Source of the DNA: DAOUJI01 sp965224415
GTDB taxonomy: Bacteria; Chloroflexota; Dehalococcoidia; Lucifugimonadales; JAGWBF01
Length of the DNA stretch: 64,000 nt
Direction of reading: 5' to 3'
NCBI GenBank assembly: GCA_965224415.1
Contig: CBDCZB010000004.1
Location: 992,001-1,056,000, forward strand
Shown here piece by piece: positions 33,876-42,850 of the stretch (its first letter is position 1; each line of letters begins with the position of its first letter). A model generated the notes under the pieces. The model did no database searches and was not told the DNA's origin. It worked only from the letters and a program-made list of their open reading frames with translations. A program made the position numbers and the translations under genes.

Positions 33876-36560
33876 CTAAACGACCTTGGACTCCGCGAGG
33901 ACCGCCAGCTCAGACGGCTGAAGCCCCAGCTCGCCACAGTAGACTTCTACGTTGTCTTCCCCGATCAGTGGCGCCCGGCGGCGGATCCTCCAGGGAGAGC
34001 CGTTGTATATGCCTGCAGGCCCGGGATACTTGAAGCTGCGCCCCAGCTCCGGATGCTCCACCTCGACCCAGAAGCCCCGGTCCTCCAGGTGGCCGTCCTC
34101 TAGCAGGTCTTCGGGAGTCCGGACCAATCCCCAACCGAAACCCCTCTCCTGGCCCCCGTAGGCCAACTCCTCTGCGGTGAGGTTGGCGGCAAACTGCGTC
34201 AACAGGTCACCGATGTACGAGACCTTCTCCCGGACCACCTTGGGGTCCTGGTAGCTGGGGTCTTGCAGATCTCCAGCTAGGCCATAGGTGTCCATCCACT
34301 CAGCCAGCGCTCCTATTTGCCGAGGGCTAAGCTGGCCGACGGAGGCGTGCATATATTTGCCATCCTTACAGAGGAACTGAGACTGGGGACGGCGCGTGAC
34401 AGAGGCGTGACGTCCTGTCTGCCGGAGGGGGACCGCGCCGGTGTATATGTAGTTAGCCACATGGAACTCGGTGGTGAGGGCGCAGGAGTCATGAATGGAG
34501 GCATCGATGTACTGCCCTCGCCCCGTTTCGGTCCGGTACATCAGAGCTGCCACGATGGCCATGTTGGCATAGTGGCATCCTATGTGCCAGGCCTGCCCGC
34601 CTCCTCCCGCTATCGGGGGGGCGCCCGGTAGGTCCTCCTCGTCGTAACCGCAGCACGCCATCTGGCCTCCGACAGCTAGGTGAAGCAGGTCGCTGGTGAC
34701 GTAGTCCCGCCATGGCCCTGTCTGGCCAAAGGGAGTCAGGGAGCAGAAGATCAACCGGGGGTTCAGCTCTTTCAGATCCTCGTATCCCAGTCCGAGGGAT
34801 GGCAGGTACCCCGGTCTCAAAGTCTCCAGGATAACGTCTGCGTTGGAGGCCAGGCGTCGGAAGAGGCTTCGCCCGTCCGACGTTTCCAGATTGAGGGTGA
34901 TCCCTCGCTTGGAGGTGTTGTAGTGCCAGAAGGAGATACTTTGCTCTCTGTTAGGAACGTCATCCAGGAAGGGCCCCAGGGTCCGGCTCGAACCTCCGCC
35001 GGGAGGCTCGATCTTGATGACGTCAGCCCCCAGGTCCGCCATCAGCTTGCCGCAGAACTCCCCCTTCTCGTCAGCCAGCTCCAGTACCCTGAGGCCGGAC
35101 AGAGGCCCACTTGCGGTGTGTCCGGACGTCTCCAACACGGTTCCCTCCGGTACTCTTGATCCCCTATTTTGGCGGGACAGCCTGTGCCCTTCTCCGGCGG
35201 GAACGGGACCTTCCTGCAGCATCTCCTCAATGTAGGCGTAGCGCTCCCTGGTCTTGGGCCAAAAGGTGCCGTCCTCGTACCCTTCCACCAACTCCTCATG
35301 GCTCAGCTCCAGGAAACCCTCAAAGACCTCCTTGTTGTGCTGCCCGATCAAGGGGCCGGGCAGATAGTGGAACGCCGGGGTCTCGGAAAGTTTGAATGGT
35401 GCGTTCTGGAACTTGCGAAGTCCCAGCACCGGATGGTCCAGCTCCGTGTACATCTCCCTGTGGCGGAGCTGGGGATCGTGCTCCACCCGGTCCTCAGTGC
35501 TCTGAACCGGGATGGCGCCCACCCCCGCGGCCTGGCAGCGCTCCATCAGATCGTACTTCTCCAACGTCAAGGCCCATTCTTGAATTCCCCAGTCCAGCTC
35601 CTCCTGCCGCCGGAGCCGTCCGGCTAGTGAGGAGTACTCCGATCTAGTGGCCCACGCAGGAGAGTCCATCACATCCACCAGACGCCTCCAATCCTCGTCG
35701 GAGAAGCAGGCGATGGCGCACCAGTCGTTGTATCCACCCCCTTTGGTGCGATAGGCGTTGTGGGGAGCGGCAGCGCGGCCGCGGAAGTTGTTAACTACCA
35801 GGGTGCCTGGCCATTGGGTACGGTTGCCAGGAGGGTATCCCTCTCGCCGTGATGGGCGGGCGTTTACAGTGGCATCCAGCAGTGAAGGTCCGTTCAGGGT
35901 TGCCCCGGCGATCATCTGGGAAAGGTCCACGTGCTGTCCCAGGCCGGTAATGTTGCGGTGGTAGAGTGCGGTCATGGCGGCCATGGCCATGTACATGCCC
36001 CCGGTGTCGTCCAGGTAGGACCAGCCCCAGCCTGCGGGAGGCTGTCCGGGCAATCCAGACTGGTAGGTCAGCCCCGAAAAGGCCTGGGCGATGGGGCCGA
36101 ACGTTGTGTGGTGGCTATGACGCCCCGTATTGCCAAACCCCGTCTGGGATACGTAGACGATGGCGGGATTCAGCTTGAGCAGTTCATCGTAGCCCAGACC
36201 CCAACTCCCCAGCACCCGAGCGCTGAAGTTCTCGATGACCACGTCCGAGATGGAGATGAGACGCTTTATCAGGTCGAGGCCCTTTGGACTGCGCAGGTTC
36301 AGGGTGATGCCCAGCTTGTTACAGTTAGTATCGTTGAAGTTCCCCGAAGTGTTCAGACCGGTCTCCACTCCCGGGGGCGTCGCTATTCCTTCGCCCCTAC
36401 CCCTCTCGCTGTCGGGCCACTCGACCTTGATCACCTCGGCGCCCAAAGCTCCCAGCCAGCGGGTGGCCCATGGGCCTGCCCTCACCCAGGTGAAATCAAC
36501 AACACGCACTCCCGCGAGAGCTTGTGGTAACTCGGCCGTTTCTCGAGGGGAGAGGGACAT
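33876..36560 (-). CDS. tandem (two-domain) CaiB/BaiF class III CoA-transferase
   Basis: 894 residues with two full family III CoA-transferase units: residues about 12-430 and 495-880. Unit one has GVRVVDFTWVRAGPWATRWL, EVIKVEWPD and the catalytic aspartate Asp184 in YLDDTGGMYM. Unit two has GLRVLELADEKGEFCGKLMADLGADVIKIE-like start (in pieces) and RGQYIDASIHD, but the position matching Asp184 falls in QAWHIGCHY, with no Asp. So only the first unit looks catalytic; the second may be structural, as intertwined dimers are the family norm. It would move CoA between carboxylic acids. AGGAGG precedes ATG 36560. Convergent with the xanthine dehydrogenase remnant. Confidence 0.88.
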   Translation of the reverse strand: MSLSPRETAELPQALAGVRVVDFTWVRAGPWATRWLGALGAEVIKVEWPDSERGRGEGIATPPGVETGLNTSGNFNDTNCNKLGITLNLRSPKGLDLIKRLISISDVVIENFSARVLGSWGLGYDELLKLNPAIVYVSQTGFGNTGRHSHHTTFGPIAQAFSGLTYQSGLPGQPPAGWGWSYLDDTGGMYMAMAAMTALYHRNITGLGQHVDLSQMIAGATLNGPSLLDATVNARPSRREGYPPGNRTQWPGTLVVNNFRGRAAAPHNAYRTKGGGYNDWCAIACFSDEDWRRLVDVMDSPAWATRSEYSSLAGRLRRQEELDWGIQEWALTLEKYDLMERCQAAGVGAIPVQSTEDRVEHDPQLRHREMYTELDHPVLGLRKFQNAPFKLSETPAFHYLPGPLIGQHNKEVFEGFLELSHEELVEGYEDGTFWPKTRERYAYIEEMLQEGPVPAGEGHRLSRQNRGSRVPEGTVLETSGHTASGPLSGLRVLELADEKGEFCGKLMADLGADVIKIEPPGGGSSRTLGPFLDDVPNREQSISFWHYNTSKRGITLNLETSDGRSLFRRLASNADVILETLRPGYLPSLGLGYEDLKELNPRLIFCSLTPFGQTGPWRDYVTSDLLHLAVGGQMACCGYDEEDLPGAPPIAGGGGQAWHIGCHYANMAIVAALMYRTETGRGQYIDASIHDSCALTTEFHVANYIYTGAVPLRQTGRHASVTRRPQSQFLCKDGKYMHASVGQLSPRQIGALAEWMDTYGLAGDLQDPSYQDPKVVREKVSYIGDLLTQFAANLTAEELAYGGQERGFGWGLVRTPEDLLEDGHLEDRGFWVEVEHPELGRSFKYPGPAGIYNGSPWRIRRRAPLIGEDNVEVYCGELGLQPSELAVLAESKVV

Positions 36561-37037
36561 CAGTGCCTCCTAGTATAGCAGTGCCTATACGTGTGTGGCG
36601 GGTGGCTCCCCTTGGCTCTCGGTTTTTGGAGAGTCGGAGCCGCAGCCAGCTTTCGCCCATGGCGCCCATGCGTTTTGTTGGGTTCGCCCATGTCGACGTC
36701 CTCGGCATGGCACGCAACGGACCGGTGGTTGCCTGATGGGTAGGCGCCGCGAACGACGCGGTCTCAGTAGAACCGATCGGCGGGCTCAGAGAAGGCGGCA
36801 CTGGTCATCGCCGCCCCAGAGGCGACGGGCAAGGTCACGGATGACCTCAACGGCACGCTGCCGGAGGGCACTGAACCTCGCATCGCCCGCTACGCCCGGC
36901 GCCGCCAATGAGATAGCGCTCCTCCAAACTAGGTGGACAGCAGAGACCGAAGTCTGATGACGCTATCTTCCCCCAGGCCCTGTTCGGGCAACCGCTACTG
37001 GGCCTGATAACGGACGTAGACTAGCATGTACCGGACC
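36561..37037. other. intergenic region, possible gene relic
   Basis: About 475 bases. On the minus strand around 36780-36905 a frame reads GDARFSALRQRAVEVIRDLA, which is protein-like and might be a decayed gene, but it is short and unassigned. No promoter or terminator stands out. Confidence 0.35.
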
Positions 37038-37802
37038 CTACACCCCAGCGGTCTCCATGAGCACGGTGCATCCCATCTTCAGGTACATGTCCCTATTCTC
37101 GCGGGCACCGCTCCTCATGCACACCTTTACGTGAGTGTCCTTCAGCAGATCTATGACGTAGGCCAGGCACTCTAGGTCGGTCTTCAGTGGGAATTCGGGG
37201 TGCTGCTCACGGCTGAAGGCCAGGTCGTTGGAATCTGGGTGGGCTCCCCAGGACAGGCAGTCCACGCCCGGCAGGCAGAGCTGACGGGCATTGACGACGG
37301 ACTCGACGGACTCCACTTGCAACATGAGCACGCCGGTGTTAGCCCAATACTCGGAGTAGTCGGCTTTGGTCTGGCTGGAATGGGGCTGTCCGTCGCCTCC
37401 AGTGAAGCCCACGGAATATTTCACGCCGCCCCAGCCTCTCTGACCGCCTGTCGGCGGATAGTAGAAGGAGTCCAACGCCTCTCTGACCGTTGCGACGGTG
37501 TCGATCTGGGGAACTTCGACCCCGCCCAGACCCCAGTCGACGATTGAGCCGATTAAGTATGCCTGGCGGGGATGCCTGGTCCGCAACTGGACGGGCGTTT
37601 CCAGGTCGGCAGCGATCTGGCAAAGCTCGCTCAACGCCACTTCGTTCAGTGCAGTGTGTTGCATATCTACTGTGAAAAAGTCGTAGGGATAGTGGTTGAG
37701 CAAAGCTTCAAGTCTGCCCCGGTCCGCATTTCTCCCGGGAGAAGTCCCGATTACAGTCTCGCCATTACGTATTTTCTGCTTCAAAGACCCCTTGCCTGGC
37801 AT
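37038..37802 (-). CDS. HpcH/HpaI aldolase/citrate lyase family protein
   Basis: 254 residues, the TIM-barrel class II aldolase fold of HpaI. Visible blocks are YDFFTVDMQHTALNE (start of barrel), GLGGVEVPQIDTV, the metal-site strand VLMLQVESVESVVN with the Glu ligand, and VDCLSWGAHPDSNDLA in place of the usual GPxDLS. It would cleave 4-hydroxy-2-oxo acids to pyruvate plus an aldehyde. The usual catalytic Arg-His pair is not certain, so the reaction is only probable. It is divergent from the ABC binding protein gene. Confidence 0.8.
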   Translation of the reverse strand: MPGKGSLKQKIRNGETVIGTSPGRNADRGRLEALLNHYPYDFFTVDMQHTALNEVALSELCQIAADLETPVQLRTRHPRQAYLIGSIVDWGLGGVEVPQIDTVATVREALDSFYYPPTGGQRGWGGVKYSVGFTGGDGQPHSSQTKADYSEYWANTGVLMLQVESVESVVNARQLCLPGVDCLSWGAHPDSNDLAFSREQHPEFPLKTDLECLAYVIDLLKDTHVKVCMRSGARENRDMYLKMGCTVLMETAGV

Positions 37803-37999
37803 GGCTCACCTCCACTAGAGTTTTGATTTTCGCGGCGCCGAAAAGCCCAACATTTTACATGCCGCACGGTATCATTCCACGACCTCTGGCGCAACCGCCA
37901 ACGGCTGGGGAGAAGTCCCTCCCGGGTCCCTGTCAAAGCATCTCTGTGCTCAGTGATGGATACCGTCGCTAATAAGGAAAACAAGTACGTTACAAACTA

Positions 38000-38028
38000 T
38001 TGACAAGGTTTATAACAAGCCCTACGGT
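38000..38028 (+). promoter_or_regulatory. candidate promoter of the binding-protein gene
   Basis: Perfect -35 TTGACA (38000-38005), 17-base spacer, weak -10 TACGGT (38023-38028). It lies about 50 bases before the ATG at 38081, in the gap between divergent genes. Confidence 0.4.
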
Positions 38029-38080
38029 ATACGCTAGAGTGCCCCGCGTACGTCTTTTGTGAATCATAAGGGGGAAACGC

Positions 38081-39967
38081 ATGAAATATCGAAGGTCGCT
38101 TCGAGCTACGTGGTTGTTGGGACTTCCGTTGTTGCTGGTGTTACTGGCAGCAGTTGCTTGCGGCGAGGACGCTACACCCACACCCACCGCTACTACGGCG
38201 CCTCCGCCCACCGCCACCACCGCGGCTCCCTCCGCCACCGACATTCCGGCGGCGACGGCCACCGCCAGGCCGGTAGGCCGGGCTTCGGTGGCCGAGGGAG
38301 CCATCGGATATGGAATGGTCGGCAAGGCCATCCAGGAGTTCGGTGAGCCCGTCTACGGCGGCGAACTGGGCGTCCAGTACTGGTCCAAAGTCCAGCGCTG
38401 GGACCCGCACCCCATATTCAGCGCCAGGTCCTCGGTCTTCAGCCCGCCCTACAACAGTCTGCTCCAGCTAAACCCCTGGACCTTTGACCGGTTCGACATT
38501 TGGGGCGACTTGGCAGAGAGTTGGAAACAGGAAAACGACGACGGGACGGTCTGGTCCTTCAAGATCAAGCCCCACGCCACTTTCCGGGACGGCACGCCGG
38601 TGACAGCTGAAGACGTGCACTATAGCTTCCAGCGGGCCTTGGGCTTAACGCCCAACCACCCGGACCTGGGCAACGAGTTCAAGAACTTCATCAGGCCCCA
38701 CTACGAGAGCTCGGAAGTCGTCGACCCCCTTACCTTCAGGATCACCCTGAACGCGCCCTGGGCCGACTTCCTCCTCTTCATGGCCAACGACCTGATCCTC
38801 ACCGTGCCCAAGGCGCACTATGAGGACCTGGATGCCCGGATGGCCGGCGGTGAGGATGTGTACACCTGGGACAACGGTTGGAAGAACATGATGGGGTCAG
38901 GGCCGTTCATGGTAGCCGACGTGCCTGACGACGTGACACAAAACTGGGAGAAGAACCCTAACTACTGGAAGCAGGACCCCGACGGCAGGGGACTCCCCTA
39001 TTTGGACGGCATGACCTATTACACCATCAACGACCGGACCGCCGCCCAGGCGGCCTGGGAAGTCGCGCAGGTCGTAGCCACCTCCACCCGCACCAACGGA
39101 GGCATGGCGATTGGTCAGTTGAAGGAGTTGGTGGAGCGTAGCGACGGCAGCATCATATCCTACGGCGTCCCCTGCTGCCCCACCGGCTACACTCTCAACG
39201 TCTCAAAGGAGCCTTTTGACAACATACTGGTGCGTCAGGCCATTATGCGGGCCCTGGACCGGGAGGAACTGCACCAGCTGATCTGGTCGGGCTTGGGGAC
39301 ACGGGGGACCACCTGCGGCGCTCCGGGACCTCTGTGCATGAGCATAGAGGAGCTCAGTTCTCTGCCCGGGCATCGGTACCTGGACGACGGGATAACAAAG
39401 GATCCCAGGGACATTGAAGAGGCCAAGCAGCTCCTGGCGGAAGCCGGATACCCCGACGGCTTTAGCACGACCATACTATCCAGCACCACCCAGATCGGGG
39501 GTTCGCAGGAGACGGCGATCATATTCAAGGACCAGATGAAGCGGAACTTGAACATAGATGTCAAACTGGTCACGCTGGAGAGGGAAGCCTTCGTACCCGC
39601 GGAGAGCAGCGGAGACTACGACATCATCGTCTCCGGCACCGGGGGCATGACCACGCCTGACAACTACCTGAACCAATACTACCAGTTTGACGTGCCCAAG
39701 AACCCCTACAACTGGACTTACGTAGGGCCGGAGGGAGACCTGCGGGAGCTTGTCAAACAGCAGAGCGCCGCTATAGACGTGGCCGAGAGGCGGGCGATAC
39801 TGCGGAAGATCGAGTTGATCACGATGACCATAGACAGCCACTGGATCATAGACTACGTCAAGGCTTGGGGGCAGATATTTAACTCCGACGTAGTAAGCGG
39901 CCAGATGCCCACTCAGACGGGGTATCTGGAGACCAAGATGGAGCAACTCTGGCTGAACAACCCGTAA
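38081..39967 (+). CDS. ABC transporter substrate-binding lipoprotein (SBP family 5, DppA/OppA type)
   Basis: 628 residues. Signal peptide with lipobox AAVACGE, a Thr/Pro/Ala linker of about 40 residues, then the family 5 fold: FDIWGDLAESW, FRDGTPVTAEDVHYSFQRAL, NPNYWKQDPDGRGLPYLDG and IMRALDREELHQLIW. It captures an oligopeptide, sugar or other organic ligand for DppB/DppC-type permeases. GGGGGAAACGC precedes the ATG and a strong terminator follows at 40000. It is a paralogue of the protein at 51670. The permeases nearest to it start 6 kb away. Confidence 0.9.
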   Translation: MKYRRSLRATWLLGLPLLLVLLAAVACGEDATPTPTATTAPPPTATTAAPSATDIPAATATARPVGRASVAEGAIGYGMVGKAIQEFGEPVYGGELGVQYWSKVQRWDPHPIFSARSSVFSPPYNSLLQLNPWTFDRFDIWGDLAESWKQENDDGTVWSFKIKPHATFRDGTPVTAEDVHYSFQRALGLTPNHPDLGNEFKNFIRPHYESSEVVDPLTFRITLNAPWADFLLFMANDLILTVPKAHYEDLDARMAGGEDVYTWDNGWKNMMGSGPFMVADVPDDVTQNWEKNPNYWKQDPDGRGLPYLDGMTYYTINDRTAAQAAWEVAQVVATSTRTNGGMAIGQLKELVERSDGSIISYGVPCCPTGYTLNVSKEPFDNILVRQAIMRALDREELHQLIWSGLGTRGTTCGAPGPLCMSIEELSSLPGHRYLDDGITKDPRDIEEAKQLLAEAGYPDGFSTTILSSTTQIGGSQETAIIFKDQMKRNLNIDVKLVTLEREAFVPAESSGDYDIIVSGTGGMTTPDNYLNQYYQFDVPKNPYNWTYVGPEGDLRELVKQQSAAIDVAERRAILRKIELITMTIDSHWIIDYVKAWGQIFNSDVVSGQMPTQTGYLETKMEQLWLNNP

Positions 39968-39999
39968 AGGCCCCGGACTGCAAAGATAGGTTCCACGCA

Positions 40000-40029
40000 C
40001 TTGGGGAGCCCGCTTCTGGGCTCCCCAAG
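40000..40029 (+). terminator. rho-independent terminator after binding-protein gene
   Basis: 12-base perfect arms CTTGGGGAGCCC (40000-40011) and GGGCTCCCCAAG (40018-40029) with a six-base loop, followed by CCTATTTATGT. It separates the lipoprotein gene from the catabolic run beginning at 40123. Confidence 0.75.
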
Positions 40030-40122
40030 CCTATTTATGTCTCCAAGACCGCGCATGGAGTTTGACACGCCCATGCGCTCAGAGCATAATCACCAAATCA
40101 TTGGGAAAGGAGACACTGCGGT

Positions 40123-40581
40123 ATGGCGTTCTTGAAAGTTCACCATGTAACCCATCGCGTTCATGACGTCAAACAGATGCGGGCGTACCTTGAGAAGAAC
40201 TTCGGGATGTTGCCCACATTGGAGGGGCGGTCCGAGACCCAGACCCGCTTCGACTACATCGCGTATAAGGTCGGCGAAACGCTAATGGACTTTATATCGC
40301 CCGTGGGAGATTCCGGGCTGGCCCGGGAGCTGAAGGAAAATGGACCCGGCATCAGCCATGTGGCCTATGCAGTCGACGGCATCGAAAACCTGTTCGATGA
40401 GATGAGAGACAAAGGGTCCAAGATAAGAAGGGATGCCATTGTCAAAAGTCCGAAGGGTTACATACGCTTCGACGTCGATCCCGAGGACGCTTGCGGCGTC
40501 AACTTCCAGCTGGCCGAGGGAGAGCCCCCCTGGACCTGGGACGACTACCAGGAGGCCGATGAAAAGGTGGAACGCTCCTGA
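40123..40581 (+). CDS. VOC (glyoxalase/methylmalonyl-CoA epimerase-like) protein
   Basis: 152 residues, one vicinal-oxygen-chelate module of two beta-alpha-beta-beta-beta repeats. The first repeat begins KVHHVTHRVHDV, the second PGISHVAYAVDGI; metal-ligand candidates are the His in HHVTHRV, Glu in the first strand pair, His in ISHVAY and the Asp/Glu near FDVDPEDACGV. It resembles methylmalonyl-CoA epimerase and lactoylglutathione lyase. AAAGGAGA precedes the ATG. First gene of a plus-strand run with amidohydrolase, SMP-30 and dehydrogenase genes. Confidence 0.83.
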   Translation: MAFLKVHHVTHRVHDVKQMRAYLEKNFGMLPTLEGRSETQTRFDYIAYKVGETLMDFISPVGDSGLARELKENGPGISHVAYAVDGIENLFDEMRDKGSKIRRDAIVKSPKGYIRFDVDPEDACGVNFQLAEGEPPWTWDDYQEADEKVERS

Positions 40582-40627
40582 GGTAGAGGCAACACGCGGA
40601 CTAACGAGCCCCTAAGGAGGTGCAGTA

Positions 40628-41767
40628 ATGGAAAGGCGTAGGATACTGTCCTCGGACGATCACACTCACGAACCCTGGGACTTGTGGCTCAACCGGATGG
40701 ACCCGAAGTACGGAGACAAGATCCCCCGTCTGGTGCAAAACGACGACGGAGACTTCTGGTGGGTCGGAGACCTCAGGGTGGCGGGCCTCTCCTCCGGCAC
40801 TCATCCCGGCAGGAGATACGAGCCCGACCCCGAAGTACGGGATGAGATCTCCGCTACCCGTATACGGCGGGAACATCTCCGCCCGGGGGGCTACGATCCG
40901 ATAGAGCGGCTGAAGGACATGGAGATCGACGGCATTGACAAGAGCATCGTCTACTCGACGATCGCCATGCACCTGAACAAGGTGGACGATGACCAGTACC
41001 TGACAGAGCTGTACAGGGCCTACAATGACTGGATCGCCGAATATTGCAGCGCGGTCCCCGACCGGCTGTTCGGAATCGCCTTTATCAGCGTCGAAGACAC
41101 GGAAGCAGCGGTCTCGGAGCTTTACCGGTGCAAAAAGATGGGGCTGGTGGGAGCCTTGATTCCAGAGGGTCCAAGCCCGGGCAAGCGGTACAACCTCCCT
41201 ATGTACGACCCATTCTGGGCGGCATGTGAGGAATTGGAGATGCCTTTGAGCTTCCACATCGGCTGCAACCGACCTGCGCCCGAGAACGAGTTCATGGACA
41301 CTAAGACCCTCTCCAGCTCCTTCCTGGCCAACGTCGACCACTTCCCACGCATGTCCCTCAGCGACATGATCTTCGCCTTTGTATTTGAGCGCTTCCCCAA
41401 GCTCCGGGTGGGAGTCATCGAGCACGAGACAGCCTGGGTGCCCCACTTCCTGGAGCGCATCGACTACACCTACACCCAGCGCACCGGTTCGGCCCGCCGC
41501 AACCGGCAAAAATTCAAGAACGACATGCTTCCCAGCGACTTCTGGTATCAAAATTGCTTCGTGGGATTCCAGGAAGACGCCCTGACCGTCCGCCTCCGGG
41601 ATATTATCGGCGTGGATAACCTCCAGTTTGGCGCCGACTACCCTCACGACGAGGGCACCTTCCCCAAGTCCCAGGAGATAGTGGCCAGGCTGCTGGCGGA
41701 TTGCACTGAGGAAGAAACGGACAAGATTCTCTGGGGCAACGCTGCCAGGGCCTACAATCTGGAATAG
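40628..41767 (+). CDS. amidohydrolase 2 family (ACMSD-like) metal-dependent hydrolase/decarboxylase
   Basis: 379 residues, Amidohydro_2 TIM barrel. N-terminal metal site DDHTHEPWDLW, central MPLSFHIGCNRP with the His ligand, and C-terminal QFGADYPHDEGTFPKS with the conserved Asp-Tyr-Pro-His. Relatives include aminocarboxymuconate-semialdehyde decarboxylase and lactone or amide hydrolases. AAGGAGGTGCAGTA lies directly upstream. It follows the VOC gene and precedes an SMP-30 gene. A paralogue lies at 44314. Probably part of a ring or lactone breakdown route. Confidence 0.88.
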   Translation: MERRRILSSDDHTHEPWDLWLNRMDPKYGDKIPRLVQNDDGDFWWVGDLRVAGLSSGTHPGRRYEPDPEVRDEISATRIRREHLRPGGYDPIERLKDMEIDGIDKSIVYSTIAMHLNKVDDDQYLTELYRAYNDWIAEYCSAVPDRLFGIAFISVEDTEAAVSELYRCKKMGLVGALIPEGPSPGKRYNLPMYDPFWAACEELEMPLSFHIGCNRPAPENEFMDTKTLSSSFLANVDHFPRMSLSDMIFAFVFERFPKLRVGVIEHETAWVPHFLERIDYTYTQRTGSARRNRQKFKNDMLPSDFWYQNCFVGFQEDALTVRLRDIIGVDNLQFGADYPHDEGTFPKSQEIVARLLADCTEEETDKILWGNAARAYNLE

Positions 41768-41791
41768 GAGGTCCCAGGAGAGAAGGACGTT

Positions 41792-42781
41792 ATGAAGATA
41801 GAGATAGAGCAAGTTTCGCCAGCATTCGAGCGCGTCGTATCCGCGAATCCAGAGTACGAAATGCTGCCCTACGGCTTCGGGCCCGAGGCCTCGCCTGAGG
41901 ATGACTCCCGCGCCCACGGCGGCATCTTCCCCAACCCCGGCGAGGGTCCGGTGTGGTGGAAAGAGGGCGGTTTCCTCGTGTGGAGCGACATCGGTCACAG
42001 CCGTACGATGAAATGGGTGGAGGGCGAGGAATTTTCGGTGTTCCGCGAGCCCACCAACTTCGCCAACGGTCTCACCAGGGACGCCCAAGGGAGGTTGGTT
42101 GCCTGTGAGCAGGGACTGCGCCGTGTGACCCGGGTCGAACACGACGGCAGCGTCACGGTAATCGCTAATAAGTATATGGGCATGAGGCTCAATCGCCCCA
42201 ACGACGTGGTCGTAACATCGGATGGATCAACATACTTCACCGACCCCGGGGCCCCCGCCCCCGGACACGACCTGGACTTCAGCGGTGTGTTCCGTGTCTC
42301 ACCGGACCTGGGAGACATCACATTGCTTATACGGGACTTTACCTCGCCCAACGGCCTGACCTTCTCCCCGGATGAAAAGATACTTTACCTCGTCCACGCC
42401 AGGAACCGGCAGTTATGGGCCTTCGACGTTCAGGCCAATGGCTGTCTGAGCCTGCCTTCTCAGCGAATGCTGTACCAGCTGGAACCGACGGCCCCGCCCG
42501 GGGTGTTCGACGGAATGAAGACGGACATGGAAGGCAACGTGTACATGGCCGGTCCGGGGGGAATCTGGGTGGTGGCACCCTCGGGCGAACACCTGGGCAT
42601 CATATGGGTCCGCGAACCCGTGCACCCTGAGATTCTAAAGATCCTTCCCTGGAGGGACCAGACGGTCAACATCGGCTTCGGACAAGACGACTGGAAAACC
42701 TTGTATTACACAGGTATGGGCACCATAGGCCGCATCCAGCTCAAAGTCCCCGGCGTTCCCGTGCCTCGCGGCGCCTTATAG
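41792..42781 (+). CDS. SMP-30/gluconolactonase family protein
   Basis: 329 residues, six-bladed propeller lactonase. Signatures: GEGPVWWKEGGFLVWSDI (metal Glu), NRPNDVVVTSDGSTYFTDPG (Asn-Asp metal site), TSPNGLTFSPDEKILYLV and FDGMKTDMEGNVYMAGPGG. It would open a lactone ring using calcium or zinc. 24 bases separate it from the amidohydrolase, so they are co-transcribed. The pairing with a hydroxyacid dehydrogenase downstream suggests lactone to hydroxyacid to oxoacid steps. Confidence 0.88.
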   Translation: MKIEIEQVSPAFERVVSANPEYEMLPYGFGPEASPEDDSRAHGGIFPNPGEGPVWWKEGGFLVWSDIGHSRTMKWVEGEEFSVFREPTNFANGLTRDAQGRLVACEQGLRRVTRVEHDGSVTVIANKYMGMRLNRPNDVVVTSDGSTYFTDPGAPAPGHDLDFSGVFRVSPDLGDITLLIRDFTSPNGLTFSPDEKILYLVHARNRQLWAFDVQANGCLSLPSQRMLYQLEPTAPPGVFDGMKTDMEGNVYMAGPGGIWVVAPSGEHLGIIWVREPVHPEILKILPWRDQTVNIGFGQDDWKTLYYTGMGTIGRIQLKVPGVPVPRGAL

Positions 42782-42850
42782 GAAAACGGAACAACGGGTA
42801 GGGAACAGGGGTCCTCTTGTTTCCTGTTCCCCGGTCCAGTGGGAGGAGTT

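Noticed and set aside
38161..38280. Repetitive ACC/GCC-rich stretch that looks like a minisatellite
   Set aside because: It encodes the Thr/Pro/Ala linker of the binding lipoprotein; the same feature occurs in the other lipoproteins here.
40601..42142. 513-codon minus-strand open frame across the amidohydrolase and SMP-30 genes
   Set aside because: Opposite two genes with clear motifs and ribosome sites; composition reflects codon periodicity of the real strand.
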